Shown here in pieces: positions 37,901 to 44,807 of a stretch of 64,000 bases of DNA. Source of the stretch: Cyclina sinensis. Its lineage: Eukaryota > Mollusca > Bivalvia > Venerida > Veneridae. How positions within the stretch are numbered: the first letter of the stretch is position 1; the number at the start of each line of letters is the position of its first letter. The translations under genes were made by a program, and so were the position numbers. The stretch lies in assembly GCA_012932295.1 (NCBI GenBank), contig JAAONU010000001.1, positions 27,194,550 through 27,258,549 on the forward strand, given 5' to 3'. The notes beneath the pieces are model-generated. The model was not told the origin of the DNA, did no database searches, and worked only from the letters and a program-made list of their open reading frames with translations.

Positions 37901-39304
37901 TCACTATTGGCCCCGCCCGAGGGGTCATAAGTTTTAAATAGCTGTATTGAAGAAAATCTTTAAAACCTTCTTGTCTGAAACCACAAGGCCTAGAATTTTA
38001 GAATTTGGCATGAAGCAAGCCTTATCAAGCTTTTTGAAATTACATGTATTAGATTAGGTTAAAGGTCATGGAGGCTAAAAATAGATTTATCTACTGTACC
38101 TCATAGAGCCTTCATTTATAGACCAATATCTTTGATATTCAGTATATAGGTTCCTTGCATGGACGTCTACCCATGGGTAGGGTTTGAGGTCACTGGGTCA
38201 AGGTCAAGGTCACCATAGCTTATAATAGATATTTCTACTTTCTGTCATAGAGCCTTTATTTATTGACTGATATTTTACATATTTGGTTTGTAGGCACTTA
38301 CATATTTTCAATTAAAAAATGAAATACTGCTTAGCAGCAAACCTACAGCCAAAGTACTCTGGTGAGCAATCCAGGGCCATGGCCCTCTTGTTTCTGGAAA
38401 CTGAATAATTTTACCAGCCGTGCAAATATGTAAATGGTATGTAATAGTCTTACCCCAGGACATTTGGCTACTTTGTTCAGTTCACAGACTGCAAAAAATT
38501 TGACACAAATGATCAAGCTAAGATCAAGTTATAAGCTACCATGACTGTGACCATTGCCATGTTTTGGGGGCATTTGTGTCTGTGACACATTTCTTGTTTG
38601 TTTAGTTTCTAGTATAAAATTCTGCTTTAATACATCATGAATAAAGGTTTTTTTTACCTATCCTTTCTTTTGTAGTTGATTCCTATGGTAACCCAATAAA
38701 CATCCCATACAGTGAGCTGGACAAAATGCGTGTGTCATCACATACATTACGAGAGTTCCGTCCTGGTATTGGAGGTCAGCTGTGTGAGGTGTTATATCAA
38801 CTCATCACTAGTCTTGATTGCTTCACAGTCCACTGGAAAGTGGATACTCCAGACATGATTGATCACTATCGGGTTTATCAGATCAAAATTGACTCAGGGG
38901 TTGCGAAACTTCTTGGACATGTGACGGAGCCATTCTTCAAAGTGACCTGGTTTGAAATTCCAGATTTTGAAAAGGATGAGGTGATTCATCACTTCAAGTT
39001 TGTTATTCGGCCAGTGCTCAAAAATGGCATTGCAGTTCCTCTTGATTACAACTATTGTCAACTTTTTCACATAGCCTCAAAGAAAGACTCGGTTCAGTTA
39101 GTGAAAGACTCGTGCACTGGAATGCAGGCAGCTAATGAAAAAGACAGTAACTCAACAAGTGATAAAGTTGATGAGAATGACAAACAACAGTGTGATGGGG
39201 AAAATTGTGTAGCAGAATGCAATAAAGAAATTGAAACTGAGAAAACTCAGAGTGGTGACAACATTGAAAATCTTACAAAACAGCTGCATATATCAGATGA
39301 ATGA
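13771..39304 (+). CDS. ENGASE: Cytosolic endo-beta-N-acetylglucosaminidase (ENGase), GH85, 12 coding exons
   Basis: This enzyme cleaves the chitobiose core (GlcNAc-GlcNAc) of N-glycans and free oligosaccharides in the cytosol, as part of glycoprotein quality control and free-glycan clearance. Joining 13771-13946, 17710-17858, 18188-18342, 21618-21769, 23089-23260, 24002-24105, 28498-28606, 29825-30174, 31934-32221, 34176-34293, 34606-34768 and 38676-39304 gives 2565 nt. That is 854 codons plus TGA, with every junction GT-AG and in phase. The GH85 catalytic domain covers about residues 50-340 and has the motif NIEN, with Asn154 (stabilises the 2-acetamido group) and Glu156 (acid/base). A Q/S/N-rich linker follows (about 362-405), then a beta-sandwich-type region (about 425-640), a C-terminal Fn3-like region (about 665-780) and an acidic tail (781-854). 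There is no signal peptide. As I recall, vertebrate orthologues are about 740 residues, so the linker and tail account for the extra length. The start at ATG 13771 is chosen because homology begins a few residues later; an upstream coding exon is not excluded. Confidence 0.95.
13947..14904 (+). repeat. Intron 1, part 1: degenerate 'family A' repeat units
   Basis: Two head-like blocks ('ctcaccagagcaatatgc' near 14022 and 'actcacataagcacaac' near 14500) are each followed by the standard text about 'aacatctcctctaaaactac', 'aactctggttgc' and 'gaaaatcttcttgtctaaa'. Open frames on either strand here are repeat-derived. Confidence 0.7.
14905..15678. mobile_element. pogo/Tigger-like MITE, 770 bp
   Basis: The element (14907-15676) begins CAGTCGACTCC and ends GGAGTCGACTG. 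The terminal inverted repeats extend imperfectly to about 28 bp ('ttataacgaact' against 'gtttgttataag'). It is flanked by TA on both sides (14905-14906 and 15677-15678), the target duplication of Tc1/mariner-class elements. The CAGT-type termini are typical of the pogo branch. The interior repeats 'ataacgaa' and 'atagcgaac' motifs and holds no transposase. The flanks form one repeat whose unoccupied counterpart is visible at 33541-33676. Confidence 0.88.
15679..15794 (+). repeat. Tail of 'family B' repeat interrupted by the MITE
   Basis: The sequence after the MITE ('tagttatccctttcttaac' to 'tctctactgacactttcttg') matches the end of the family B copy at 33541-33676. The terminal hairpin has decayed here. 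Confidence 0.65.
15795..17019 (+). mobile_element. 'Family C' element with decayed endonuclease and hairpin tip
   Basis: The head consists of repeated palindromic 'ctacacagtagctg' and 'cttctctgtcatctgtcc' text (15800-16440). From 16510 a frame reads IHVFSVYAKLNT, followed further on by GLVIVMGDFSC (near 16594-16626). That is the pattern of an EEP-type endonuclease core (usual motif GDFN). A shifted frame at 16712 reads NNTTLDLVFTNIQG, matching the next endonuclease block. The element ends with the hairpin GTGATC-act-GATCAC (16998-17012) followed at once by TCTTGTT (17013-17019). Stops and a frameshift show it is dead. Confidence 0.72.
17020..17709 (+). other. Intron 1, remainder
   Basis: No gene is visible. 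A 40-41-bp unit starting 'ttaaattttatatggtatag' is duplicated back to back near 17401-17483. The acceptor for exon 2 is atgttttag, ending at 17709. Confidence 0.6.
17710..17858 (+). CDS. ENGASE: ENGase exon 2 (residues 59-109)
   Basis: It encodes YRFYHWQYVDIFVYFSHYFV, then TIPPPAWTNSGHRHGVKVLG. The blocks FYHWQ, FVYFSH, WTN and HRHGV are hallmarks of GH85 entry strands. The donor (TTAG then GTGGGT, phase 1) was chosen over reading through because joining to exon 3 gives LGTVITEW, the conserved strand. Confidence 0.95.
18188..18342 (+). CDS. ENGASE: ENGase exon 3 with catalytic Asn154 and Glu156 (residues 109-160)
   Basis: It encodes GTVITEWDDG, then YYGFDGWLVNIENKIE. The NIEN motif carries the substrate-assisting Asn154 and the acid/base Glu156 of GH85, equivalent to the characterised Asn/Glu pair of fungal and bacterial endoglycosidases of the family. 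Both are intact, which predicts an active enzyme. The acceptor is gtgtttcag and the donor is GAG then GTTTGT, phase 0. Confidence 0.96.
18343..19780 (+). repeat. Intron 3, part 1: degenerate 'ggtcatgttc' repeats
   Basis: Loosely periodic text ('gtcagaatgtttgtcttgat', 'aggtcatgttc', 'taggtcaccatgcaa') runs through most of this stretch. A similar run lies in intron 6 near 24130-24420. No coding exon is seen. Confidence 0.6.
19781..20640 (+). repeat. Intron 3, part 2: dispersed repeat and GT microsatellite
   Basis: The segment at 19790-20040 resembles 11371-11650. It is followed by a (GT)n-rich stretch at about 20066-20124 and two diverged units of about 150 bp starting near 20120 and 20293 ('tggtccataacttctgcatg'). 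The open frames here have no domains and follow the repeat text. Confidence 0.65.
20690..21060 (+). repeat. Intron 3, part 3: 'family G' dispersed repeat
   Basis: The text 'ctccactttgtggggggaat', 'taactctaaacatgtaac', 'gtcagcatgtgaacttg' and 'gggtattttgatgc' also occurs at 7330-7560. In reverse it occurs at 40500-40740 and 48290-48640. The end is 'tatggacacatctctagtt' (near 21042-21060). Confidence 0.75.
21061..21617 (+). other. Intron 3, remainder
   Basis: It contains a G-rich run near 21150-21170 and a family B tail near 21250-21327 ending 'ctgacagctcttgttg'. No exon is seen before the exon 4 acceptor (gatttcacag, ending at 21617). Confidence 0.6.
21618..21769 (+). CDS. ENGASE: ENGase exon 4 (residues 161-211)
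   Basis: It encodes TEELVKNLTSFVKYLTEEQ, then EVIWYDSVISTGELDWQ. The WYDS block (Trp190, Tyr191, Asp192) is conserved in GH85; Tyr191 probably corresponds to the active-site tyrosine known in the family. The donor is AACAG then GTTAGT, phase 2. Confidence 0.95.
21770..23088 (+). repeat. Intron 4: family A-like repeat units
   Basis: Units near 21930-22470 carry 'aacaacatctcctcc', 'ctggttaccatggcaac' and 'aaaatcttgtctgaaacc'. The rest (22500-23088) shows no exon. The acceptor is acttatctag, ending at 23088. Confidence 0.6.
23089..23260 (+). CDS. ENGASE: ENGase exon 5 (residues 211-268)
   Basis: It encodes QFFDGCDGIFLNYCWKDEHL, then DVYVGIDVFGRG. The FDGCDGIFxNY and VYVGIDVFGRG blocks are strongly conserved core strands of the GH85 barrel. 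The donor is GAGAG then GTAAAA, phase 0. Confidence 0.96.
23427..23488 (+). other. Possible cryptic or poison exon in ENGase intron 5
   Basis: The 62-nt segment lies between an acceptor (gtcttgaaacag) and a strong donor (AG then GTAAGT). Joined after exon 5 it would add TLKMYNQPSPDTYTKVSS and then a stop. Its length is not a multiple of three, and no homologue has extra residues at this point. It may be chance, or an exon whose inclusion would truncate the protein. Confidence 0.25.
24002..24105 (+). CDS. ENGASE: ENGase exon 6 (residues 269-303)
   Basis: It encodes ALQAVRKHKLSAAIFAPGWV, then LETQGVENFTHNEN. The RKH and A-FAPGWV-E blocks are conserved in GH85. The frame is also open upstream of the acceptor (tatgaaacag). 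The start at 24002 was chosen because exon 5 ends in phase 0 at TRE and the vertebrate alignment continues directly with the helix before RKH. The donor is AACAA then GTAAGT, phase 2. Confidence 0.92.
24106..25379 (+). repeat. Intron 6, part 1: 'ggtcaaggtcacagtgacc' repeat array
   Basis: From about 24960 the text becomes an array of units of about 140-150 bp ('tttctgatcaattactac', 'tagggcccaggtttctcaa', 'gtaggttg', 'gtcactaggtcaaaggcc'). Intron text before that includes family-A-like phrases. No exon is recognised. The frames on both strands are repeat shadows. Confidence 0.7.
25372..26191. mobile_element. hAT-like non-autonomous element, 804 bp
   Basis: The element at 25380-26183 has exact 12-bp terminal inverted repeats, TAGGGATGGGAA and TTCCCATCCCTA. 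Its flanks are GCAATTTG (25372-25379) and GTAATTTG (26184-26191), an 8-bp target duplication with one mismatch. It interrupts the 'ggtcacagtgacc' array. The subterminal regions hold several 'gaatattcg' palindromes, and the interior is AT-rich with no transposase. Terminal length and an 8-bp duplication fit the hAT superfamily. Confidence 0.87.
26192..27105 (+). repeat. Intron 6, part 2: continuation of the repeat array
   Basis: Further units of about 145 bp, recognisable by 'gtcaaaggccaaggtcac' and 'ttggtcatggccagtag' with drift from unit to unit. No coding exon is seen. Confidence 0.75.
27106..27815. mobile_element. hAT-like non-autonomous element, 694 bp, exact 8-bp target duplication
   Basis: The element at 27114-27807 begins CAGGGCTCC and ends GGAGCCCTG, with exact GACCAGAA on both sides (27106-27113 and 27808-27815). 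The duplicated bases belong to the host repeat ('gaccagtagatgac'), so the empty site can be inferred. No transposase frame is visible. A deletion derivative of the same family lies at 54219-54477. CAGGG termini with an 8-bp duplication are typical of hAT. Confidence 0.93.
27816..28497 (+). other. Intron 6, remainder, with a family A tip
   Basis: The repeat array fades by about 28015. A family A tail ends at 28428-28449 with the palindrome GGGCCATCATGGCCC followed by TCTTGTT. The exon 7 acceptor (gcttgtttcag) lies 48 bp further on. Confidence 0.7.
28498..28606 (+). CDS. ENGASE: ENGase exon 7 (residues 303-339)
   Basis: It encodes FWRLLEDLLYPCSYTTLPIN, then TTFCQGFGERFFDNGI. The FW and L-P-TTFCQGFG blocks match the conserved end of the GH85 catalytic domain (TSFCLGMG in vertebrates). 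The donor is GGTATT then GTAAGT, phase 0. Confidence 0.94.
28607..29815 (+). repeat. Intron 7: family A tandem units ending in a tip
   Basis: About five units of 180-190 bp, each with 'aaaatctttaaaaatcttc', 'tctgaaaccaaaaggc', 'ctagtggacctctaccaag', 'gttcaaattatgtccctgg' and 'ggggtcac'. The array ends at the tip 'atggccctcttgtttt' (29801-29816). Confidence 0.82.
29825..30174 (+). CDS. ENGASE: ENGase exon 8 with Q/S/N-rich insertion (residues 340-456)
   Basis: It starts PVGNPWWNMNVQQLQPTF, the conserved transition out of the catalytic domain. Residues about 362-405 form a low-complexity linker (NQSEQTQTDSQVAESNLNQS and onward) that is absent from vertebrate orthologues as I recall them. It then reads DAFIGGSCLRLEADV (residues 433-447), the start of the next conserved beta domain. 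The donor is TACAA then GTAAAT, phase 2. The acceptor is described in the findings because it abuts a transposon tip. Confidence 0.94.
30175..31385 (+). repeat. Intron 8, part 1: family A copy with about six units
   Basis: The head begins near 30248 ('gcccacctaagcacagcatg'). The body repeats 'aaatcttcttgtctgaaacc' and 'aagatattttgcatggagc' units. The tail near 31340-31380 ends 'gggccatcatgaccctctt', a slightly decayed tip. Confidence 0.78.
31386..31933 (+). other. Intron 8, remainder, with a 63-bp duplication
   Basis: Two back-to-back copies of a block containing 'cttaaatgtgggtcattgat' lie at about 31595-31657 and 31658-31720. No exon is seen before the acceptor (tttttttcctag, ending at 31933). 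Confidence 0.6.
31934..32221 (+). CDS. ENGASE: ENGase exon 9 (residues 456-552)
   Basis: It encodes LFSLDVELKQYTSVYVSVTY, then IFLELHLQHDDQSIVLVLLP. LFSL and the following strands match the beta-sandwich region after the catalytic domain in vertebrate ENGase. It ends NNTRWKTK. The donor is ACAAA then GTATGT, phase 2. Confidence 0.93.
32222..34175 (+). repeat. Intron 9: three repeat copies
   Basis: (1) About 32240-32559, a short element ending with the hairpin GCTC-tgtg-GAGC (32541-32552) plus TCTTGTT. (2) About 32855-33540, family A text with three units. (3) About 33541-33676, family B, ending with the hairpin GCTGTC-tccact-GACAGC (33652-33669) plus TCTTGTT. A further piece at 33680-34078 resembles 38040-38390 and ends 'gagcgatcctcttgttg'. 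No exon is seen. Confidence 0.75.
34176..34293 (+). CDS. ENGASE: ENGase exon 10 (residues 552-591)
   Basis: It encodes LFPVYSLYLKFCKLTLIKVG, then LTTTDPQPKKCIALLGDLK. The C-terminal LLGDLK corresponds to the conserved LGEIQ strand that closes this domain. The acceptor is tttcaatttcag and the donor is CTCAAG then GTGTAT, phase 0. Confidence 0.93.
34606..34768 (+). CDS. ENGASE: ENGase exon 11 (residues 592-646)
   Basis: It encodes ILPGDDLMESFPRTEFVSVE, then a polar stretch (NNFKPDKDDNHKNPVSVEWG). This is a variable interdomain region. Assignment rests on the open frame, matching phases (0 in, 1 out), a good acceptor (ttttgtgttacag) and donor (GGGGAG then GTAAAG), and its position between exons 10 and 12. 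Confidence 0.85.
34769..36660 (+). repeat. Intron 11, part 1: family A array and related repeats
   Basis: A family A head lies near 35054 ('agctcacctgagcatttttg'). Units follow to about 35890, then another head ('agctcacctgagcaaaatac' near 35894). A different array of about 120-130 bp units, carrying 'cagttatttttggcatag' and 'tttcaccaaactt', runs to about 36510. Open frames such as 35341-35583 are repeat-encoded. Confidence 0.75.
36661..38393 (+). mobile_element. Most complete family A element in the window
   Basis: It starts with a doubled head palindrome ('agctcacctgagcacaaag', then 'tgctcaagctgagc', repeated at 36712-36740), followed by 'gtccttcatccgtccgtgcg'. The body has about six units of 180-190 bp. 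It ends near 38355-38393 with 'actctggtgagcaatccag', 'ggccatggccctcttgttt'. The head CTCACCTGAG and the tail CTCAGGTGAG-type bases are inverted relative to each other. No protein is encoded. Confidence 0.78.
38676..39304 (+). CDS. ENGASE: ENGase exon 12, C-terminal domain and acidic tail (residues 646-854)
   Basis: It encodes VDSYGNPINIPYSELDKMRV, then the strands FTVHWKVD, YRVYQIKID, FFKVTW and FKFVIRPVLKNG. These fit the Fn3-like C-terminal domain of animal ENGases. From residue 781 the tail is acidic and low-complexity (NSTSDKVDENDKQQ and onward). It ends at TGA 39302-39304. The acceptor is cctttcttttgtag. No AATAAA lies in the first 800 nt after the stop; AATAAA does occur near 40165, so the 3' end is unresolved. 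Confidence 0.95.
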
Positions 39305-40200
39305 ATTTTTCTGTGCAGTTGTGGTAAATACCTTAGTCTGCCTTTATAAAGATAAGGAGGCACATTTGAGTCAAGTTATAGATGCTGTTTATTTATAGGA
39401 CAATATCTATTACAGAATAATGTCACAAAGCAATATTTGTCAGTGTTAATTATATTTCTCTTTTTTTTGCCCGTCTTCGAAGAAGCAGGGGTACATTGCT
39501 TTGCATATGTCAGTCTGTCTGTAGACCACACCTTGTCTGATCAATAACTAGGGAATGCTTTGGCCTACAGTCTTCAGATATGTTGGGGAGGTTGGTCATG
39601 ACCAGTAGAGGAGTGTGTCAAAGGTCAGGGAACAGTAACCTTGATCAAGAAAAGTTTGTCCAACCAATAACTAGCGAACTCTTTGGCCTACAGTCCTCAG
39701 ATTTGGTAGGGAGGTTGGTCATGACCTGTAGATGACCCCTATTGAATTTGAGGTCAGTAGTTCAAAGTTCAAGATCAAGCTGAGAATTCCTTCTAACATT
39801 ACTTATAGGTTGGCATTAGGCGGGTGTACATGTTTCCCAAACATATCTTGTTCTTTATTGATTTAGCTTGGTGGGGTACCAGATCCCCTCCTCTGCAACC
39901 CAGGGAACACCTCCCCCCAACCGCCAAAGTTTCACTCTGTCCAAGTCCCAATAACATGCAGTGGTGACCAAGGGGATGAGATGTGTGGAGGAGGAGACAT
40001 GTTTTTGTCTAAAGACAACCAGTAGTTTCATTTCAAAGGTGTTAAACAATGTACCTGTTGAAAGAAAAAAGTGGAAAGAAATGAAATTTTTTTTTAGTTT
40101 CCTTTAATGTCATATTGATTTATCGACTGAATTTTTACAGGTCAGCTTCAGTATTAGGTCAAGTAATAAATGAATTTACAAATTGGTAAAACAGAAATGT
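39305..40200 (+). other. ENGase 3' flank with dispersed repeat and hairpin tip
   Basis: A repeat of about 39475-39852 carries 'gttggtcatgaccagtag' units like those in intron 6. It ends with the hairpin ATGTTT-ccc-AAACAT (39830-39844) followed by ATCTTGTT. The rest is AT-rich with no gene seen. Confidence 0.6.
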
Positions 40201-40329
40201 TATGACAATTTTGTTTTTCTTAGTTTGTTGGAGAATCATTCCTTCAGATATTTTATCAGATGCATCATCTGTTCCAGCCGTCTTGAGAAAATATCAAAGA
40301 ATAATGTCTTCAGTCCCCCCCACCCCCAC

Positions 40330-40760
40330 CAACTGGGGTGGGAGACCTATTGTTAGCTCACCTGAGCACAGAAAAACAAAACTGGCCCAACTTGGGGTGG
40401 GTCATTTGATTTTACACAAAGACGTATGTAGGGAAAACTTAAATATCTGCGGCTCTGAAACACCAAGGGCTAGACCTTCAATCGTTGGTTGTTAAGTCCC
40501 CCCCCCCCCCCCCCCCCCCCCACCTTTGCTTAATGAGGGAGCATAACTCTGCCACCTCCAATAAATTTGTGTCAGGATACCCAGGTGCTTAAGTTCATAT
40601 GCTGAAAATTAGTATTAGGAAGTTTCATGGCTCTAGAAGTTATACCTTTGAAGTTGCACCAATTAAAACCAGTGCAACAGCAGATGGACGGACAAGGGCA
40701 AATCTATATCCACCCGCTTCCCCAACATGGTGGGGGTATAAAAACTCATTGATCTTTCTC
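40330..40760 (-). repeat. Family A fragment joined to an inverted family G copy
   Basis: A short family A fragment ('agctcacctgagcacag', near 40356) is followed by a C-run of 24 at 40499-40522. Text after that is the reverse complement of family G ('gtgtcaggatacccaggtgc'). Confidence 0.65.
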
Positions 40761-41815
40761 AAGGGAATAAAATTACAAAATAACTGTATTCATTATTCTT
40801 AACTTTATTTTCTACTATATAAGTTAAATATTTTTTGGGCTTCTAAAAACCTTTTCTGGCTAGTATATTTTGCCCAAACCACAGCCTAAATTCTTTGACT
40901 GGATACATGTATAAAACATAAATTAAGAACATTAATGGAATGTTTAAAAAGAATTTTTACAGAATTTTAAGAATGAATTTTGTAAAGATCATTATCTATA
41001 GCCATTTCAATGGTAAATCCAGTTTGGCATAAACACTGAATAACCTGCCCCTGTCCATGATCAAGACTCTTGCCTTGTTTTTTAACAGTAATGAATGAAA
41101 TAAACATGGAACAGAGTGCAGGTACTCTGACAATGACCTTTAGTCAGTTCATTGAGTATAATTCTAACAAAACAAATTGAAATTGAAATGAAATGATATC
41201 TTGAGTCATTTCTTCAATAATGAAGGACAGAAGAGTTCTGCTTTATGACTTGTTCAAAATTGTGAGCTGTCTAAAAACTACATTGAGCTGTGTTTGTTCA
41301 GAAGCATATAAAAATTCATATAAGCATAGAAAATGGTTTCAAGTACATGTATATTTTGTTACAAAAGATACAGAATGAATAATTAAGACAAAACTGTTTT
41401 GTTTAGGGATATAAGAAATAGATTAGACAAAATATAAATAAATAAAAGATCTATTGTTAAAAATACAACTGTTATTTAAGTTTTTAATATTTTAAGGTAC
41501 AAAATTTATTGCATAATTCTTATTCAAATACAACTGTTTGTTAAAAACAGAAATAGATTTGCTCTGCACCATTATTGTAGTTACAGTGGAACATCCGTAG
41601 TATTGACCCGCCAAATATTGGAATACTTAAACTAGACATTTTTCTGGTCTTTATTACTTTTCCTTCTATTTCTATTCTATTTCAACACTACAAATAGTAA
41701 ACCTCCTTACTCGGTAAACTGGATGGAATTTTGAACAAATCTGATTCAATTTCTACATATTTTTACCTACAAAAATCGGGCCATTACTATTTAATCCATA
41801 TCATCATTTATACAC
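40761..41815. other. AT-rich intergenic DNA
   Basis: No exon, RNA gene or clear repeat is visible. Confidence 0.5.
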
Positions 41816-41816
41816 A

Positions 41817-42181
41817 AAGGAAGACTGATAACACATGGATGACACCTTGATGACACACTGATGACACCTAGATGACACACTGATGACACCTTGATGACAC
41901 ACTGATGACACCTTGATGTCACACTGATGACACCTTGATGACACACTGATGTCACACTGATGACACCTTGATGACACACTGATGACACCTTGATGTCACA
42001 GAGATGAAACATTGATGACACAGAGATGACACAGAGATGAAACACTGATGACACAGAGATGAAACATTGATGATACACTGATGACACAGAGATGAAACAT
42101 TGATGACACACTGATGACACCTTGATGACACAGAGATGAAACATTGATGACACCTTGATTACACACTGATGACACCTTGTG
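41817..42181. repeat. 11-bp minisatellite
   Basis: An array of 11-bp units of the forms 'gatgacacctt', 'gatgacacact' and 'gatgacacaga' (later also 'gatgaaacatt'). Because three units make 33 bp, frames stay open. The 132-codon minus-strand frame, with recurring VSSVCHQ, is a by-product rather than a gene. Confidence 0.93.
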
Positions 42182-42308
42182 TATTCCATTTCAGACTGAT
42201 ATGTTTCACAAATTTAGCCTGGTGCTTAGCCTGTTGTGTCAAGTGAAAAAAAACAATGCAATTATAATCTGTCAGGTCAGCTAACATGTATTTTGGGAGA
42301 TTGTAGTT

Positions 42309-42613
42309 CATACCAAATGCTGTTCAGTGGTCCAGTGGTAACGCGCTGGACTTGTAACCCAGGGGCCCCGAGATCAATTCCCCGCTCCGCCACTAACATT
42401 ACTGTCTTTCGGATGAGACGTTAAAATGAGGTCCCATGTATCAGTGCTGTACACTGAGCATGCAAAAGAACCAGGGGTGTCTCTAGAATGGGATGTCATC
42501 TGTATCTTGCACTATTCTCCACAACAAAATAACTAATCCCTGCAGGGGGCGTCGGTCATATGGGCAACCGGTACTGACGATAAATAAACTCATATACAAC
42601 AACAACATACCAA
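42309..42613 (+). mobile_element. tRNA-derived SINE (tRNA-Thr-like head)
   Basis: The head near 42321-42392 has an A box ('tggtccagtggtaacgcgc'), an anticodon-like stem-loop CTGGA-CTTGTAA-CCCAG (TGT, threonine-like) and a decayed B box ('gagatcaattcc'). The body includes 'ctttcggatgagacgttaaa', a motif I recall from many marine invertebrate SINEs. The tail is (ACA)n. An 8-bp duplication, CATACCAA, flanks it (42309-42316 and 42606-42613). Confidence 0.85.
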
Positions 42614-43389
42614 CTGACATAATTTAGGTAAAACATGTATTCTACTTTCCTATTGCTATGTGCATAGAAAGAAAAAGCCAGATACGCTTTTTATAATAAC
42701 TTGTTTTCATTTGACATTAAATTATCATTACTGACCAATCAGTCAAATGCTATTTAGTTCTCAGCAAATGTTATTATAACAAGCAAATTCATTGAACTGA
42801 TATCCCACACCGAATAATACAAATCACTGGAATGGGGCTTTCACGTTTACATAGATCTTTGACCTTGGAATTTAAGTGAAAAATCTGTTTGGTATCTTTA
42901 TCTATAATGAATCAATGCCCATAAAAATTGAGCTGTGACAAGCAGAAATAGCTCTTACAGTAAATGACATGGTTTGAGAGAAATGATGTAAAAACATTCT
43001 CAAAAAGCAGCAGAACAAAAGGAATTTTTTGGTCTAAACAAGTGAAGAGTTACAGTTCCTATGCACTGCATGACACCCTTATGACACCTATGAAGATTAA
43101 TTTTGATACCTCAAATACTTTCTGAGTTATGGTCCAAACAAATATTAAGTATTAAAAAATAACAAAGGGGAATAACTCTACAATTATGAAGTGAAGAGTT
43201 ACAGTTCCTATGCACTGCAGTTTTACTCAATGAGATCCTACCACATATAACTCAAAAGTTATCAAGTGAAGAGTAGGTAACAGTTTCTACACAATGCATG
43301 ACTCTTTAACAACATCTATGCACCTTTGAAGTTTAATTCTGATACCTCAAACACTTTTAGAGTTATGGTCCAAACAAAAATTAACTAGA
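42614..43389. other. Intergenic DNA with diverged repeats
   Basis: Two diverged units containing 'gtgaagagttacagttcc' and 'ctatgcactgca' occur near 43040 and 43190. No gene is seen. Confidence 0.5.
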
Positions 43390-44370
43390 AACAGGAGGGC
43401 CATGATGGCCCTAGATCGCTCACCTGAATACTTTGCCTTTGCGTCTGCTGTTGAGCAAACATCAGAAGCTTTTTTAAGCTTCTTCCTAAATAAATCTATA
43501 TGAATTCAAGTGACCTCAAGGGCAGAGCCAATTTTAAACTCAAGGGGCATAATCTGAACAAACTTGGTAGCTGATGCTCCATTAAAAATATCTAAGTTCT
43601 AGGCTTTGTGGTTTCAGACAAGAATTTTTTTTTTTTTTTTAAGTTTTCCCCATATAAGCCTATGTAAAACCACCTGACCCCCTGGGCGGGGCAAAATTTG
43701 ACCCCAAGGGCATAATCTGAACAAACTTGGTAGAGGTCCACTCCACAATGCTACATACCAAATTTCAAGGCTCAGGGCCTTATGGTTTCAGACAAGAAGA
43801 TTTTCAAAGTTTTCCCTATATAGCCTATGTAAAATCAATTGACCCTCCGGGAGAGGCCAAATTTGACCCAAGAGGTATAATTCATGGAACCACAGCATGA
43901 CTCTTAAATCATACAACAATAGGTTTTACCCACAAAAATTATCATGTGCTCTTTTGTTATATTCTTATTTGTGGTGAAAATATAACTGTACTTCTTTGTT
44001 AAATCATACAAATGTGAAAGGTCAGGGATCCATCAAATGTGAACAAACTTGGTAGAGGTAGATCAGACAATGCTACATACCAAATCTTAAGGTTCAGGGC
44101 CTTGTGGTTTGAGACGAGAAGATTTGTAAAGTTTTCCCTTTCTGTTGCCATGGCAACCATAGTTCTTGATGGAATTTAATTCTTTAAACAACTTTGGTAA
44201 AGCTTCATGCAAGGAATATCCCACGCTTGTTTCATCAAAGTTTGCTTAGCGGTATAGGAAGTGAAATCGTTCAAGTCAAATTGTTGACAATGCACGCTGA
44301 CGCACGCTGGACAATCAATGATCCCAAAAGCTCACCCTTGAGCACTCTGTGCTCAGTTGAGCTAAAAAAC
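43390..44370 (-). mobile_element. Family A element, reverse orientation
   Basis: It begins with the inverted tip ('aggagggccatgatggccc', then 'gctcacctga'), continues with about three inverted units and ends with an inverted head ('ttgagcactctgtgctcag', then 'ttgagct', near 44337). The 111-codon frame at 44194-44529 reads across its end and is not a gene. Confidence 0.78.
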
Positions 44371-44805
44371 ATGATTAAACAATATTCTGTACATTATTGG
44401 ACATATTCTGACTTGTACCCAGCTGGTAAAACCATATCAGATCTGCAAGGAGGCTCATCAAAAATAGTTTATCTAGTTAGATACTTGTCCAAAAACATCT
44501 TCATAATGTACAGCATACTATTAACATAATATTAACATACAGTGATGGATGTCATTGCTTCAGCAACAGACCAATTTTCTCATATAAAGCATTCACAGCA
44601 ACTTATTTTTTTCCAGATCATGTAAGGGACTTAAGAAGCACACTGCAATTTTGCTCAATGACAATCTGTTCAATAGTGTTTCAGTCATATAAATGGAATT
44701 TGGAAGTTTACCAACATTTATGAAGCTGACTCACACAACAAAACTTCAACAATAAAATATTTTCTCACACTAATGGTTCCCAGGGACTTTTATTATTTCG
44801 GAAAT
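44371..44805. other. AT-rich spacer, nothing recognised
   Basis: No exon or repeat border was identified. Confidence 0.4.
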
Positions 44806-44807
44806 AT

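Noticed and set aside
38726..38728. The ATG at 38726 as a start of a separate 192-codon gene
   Set aside because: The frame continues upstream to an acceptor at 38675 in the phase required by exon 11, and the peptide is the ENGase C-terminal domain.
41791..42189. 132-codon minus-strand frame with repeated VSSVCHQ
   Set aside because: It is entirely an 11-bp minisatellite. The frame is open by arithmetic, not selection.
42321..42392. A functional tRNA-Thr (TGT) gene
   Set aside because: The B box is decayed, the acceptor stem does not close, and a SINE body follows.
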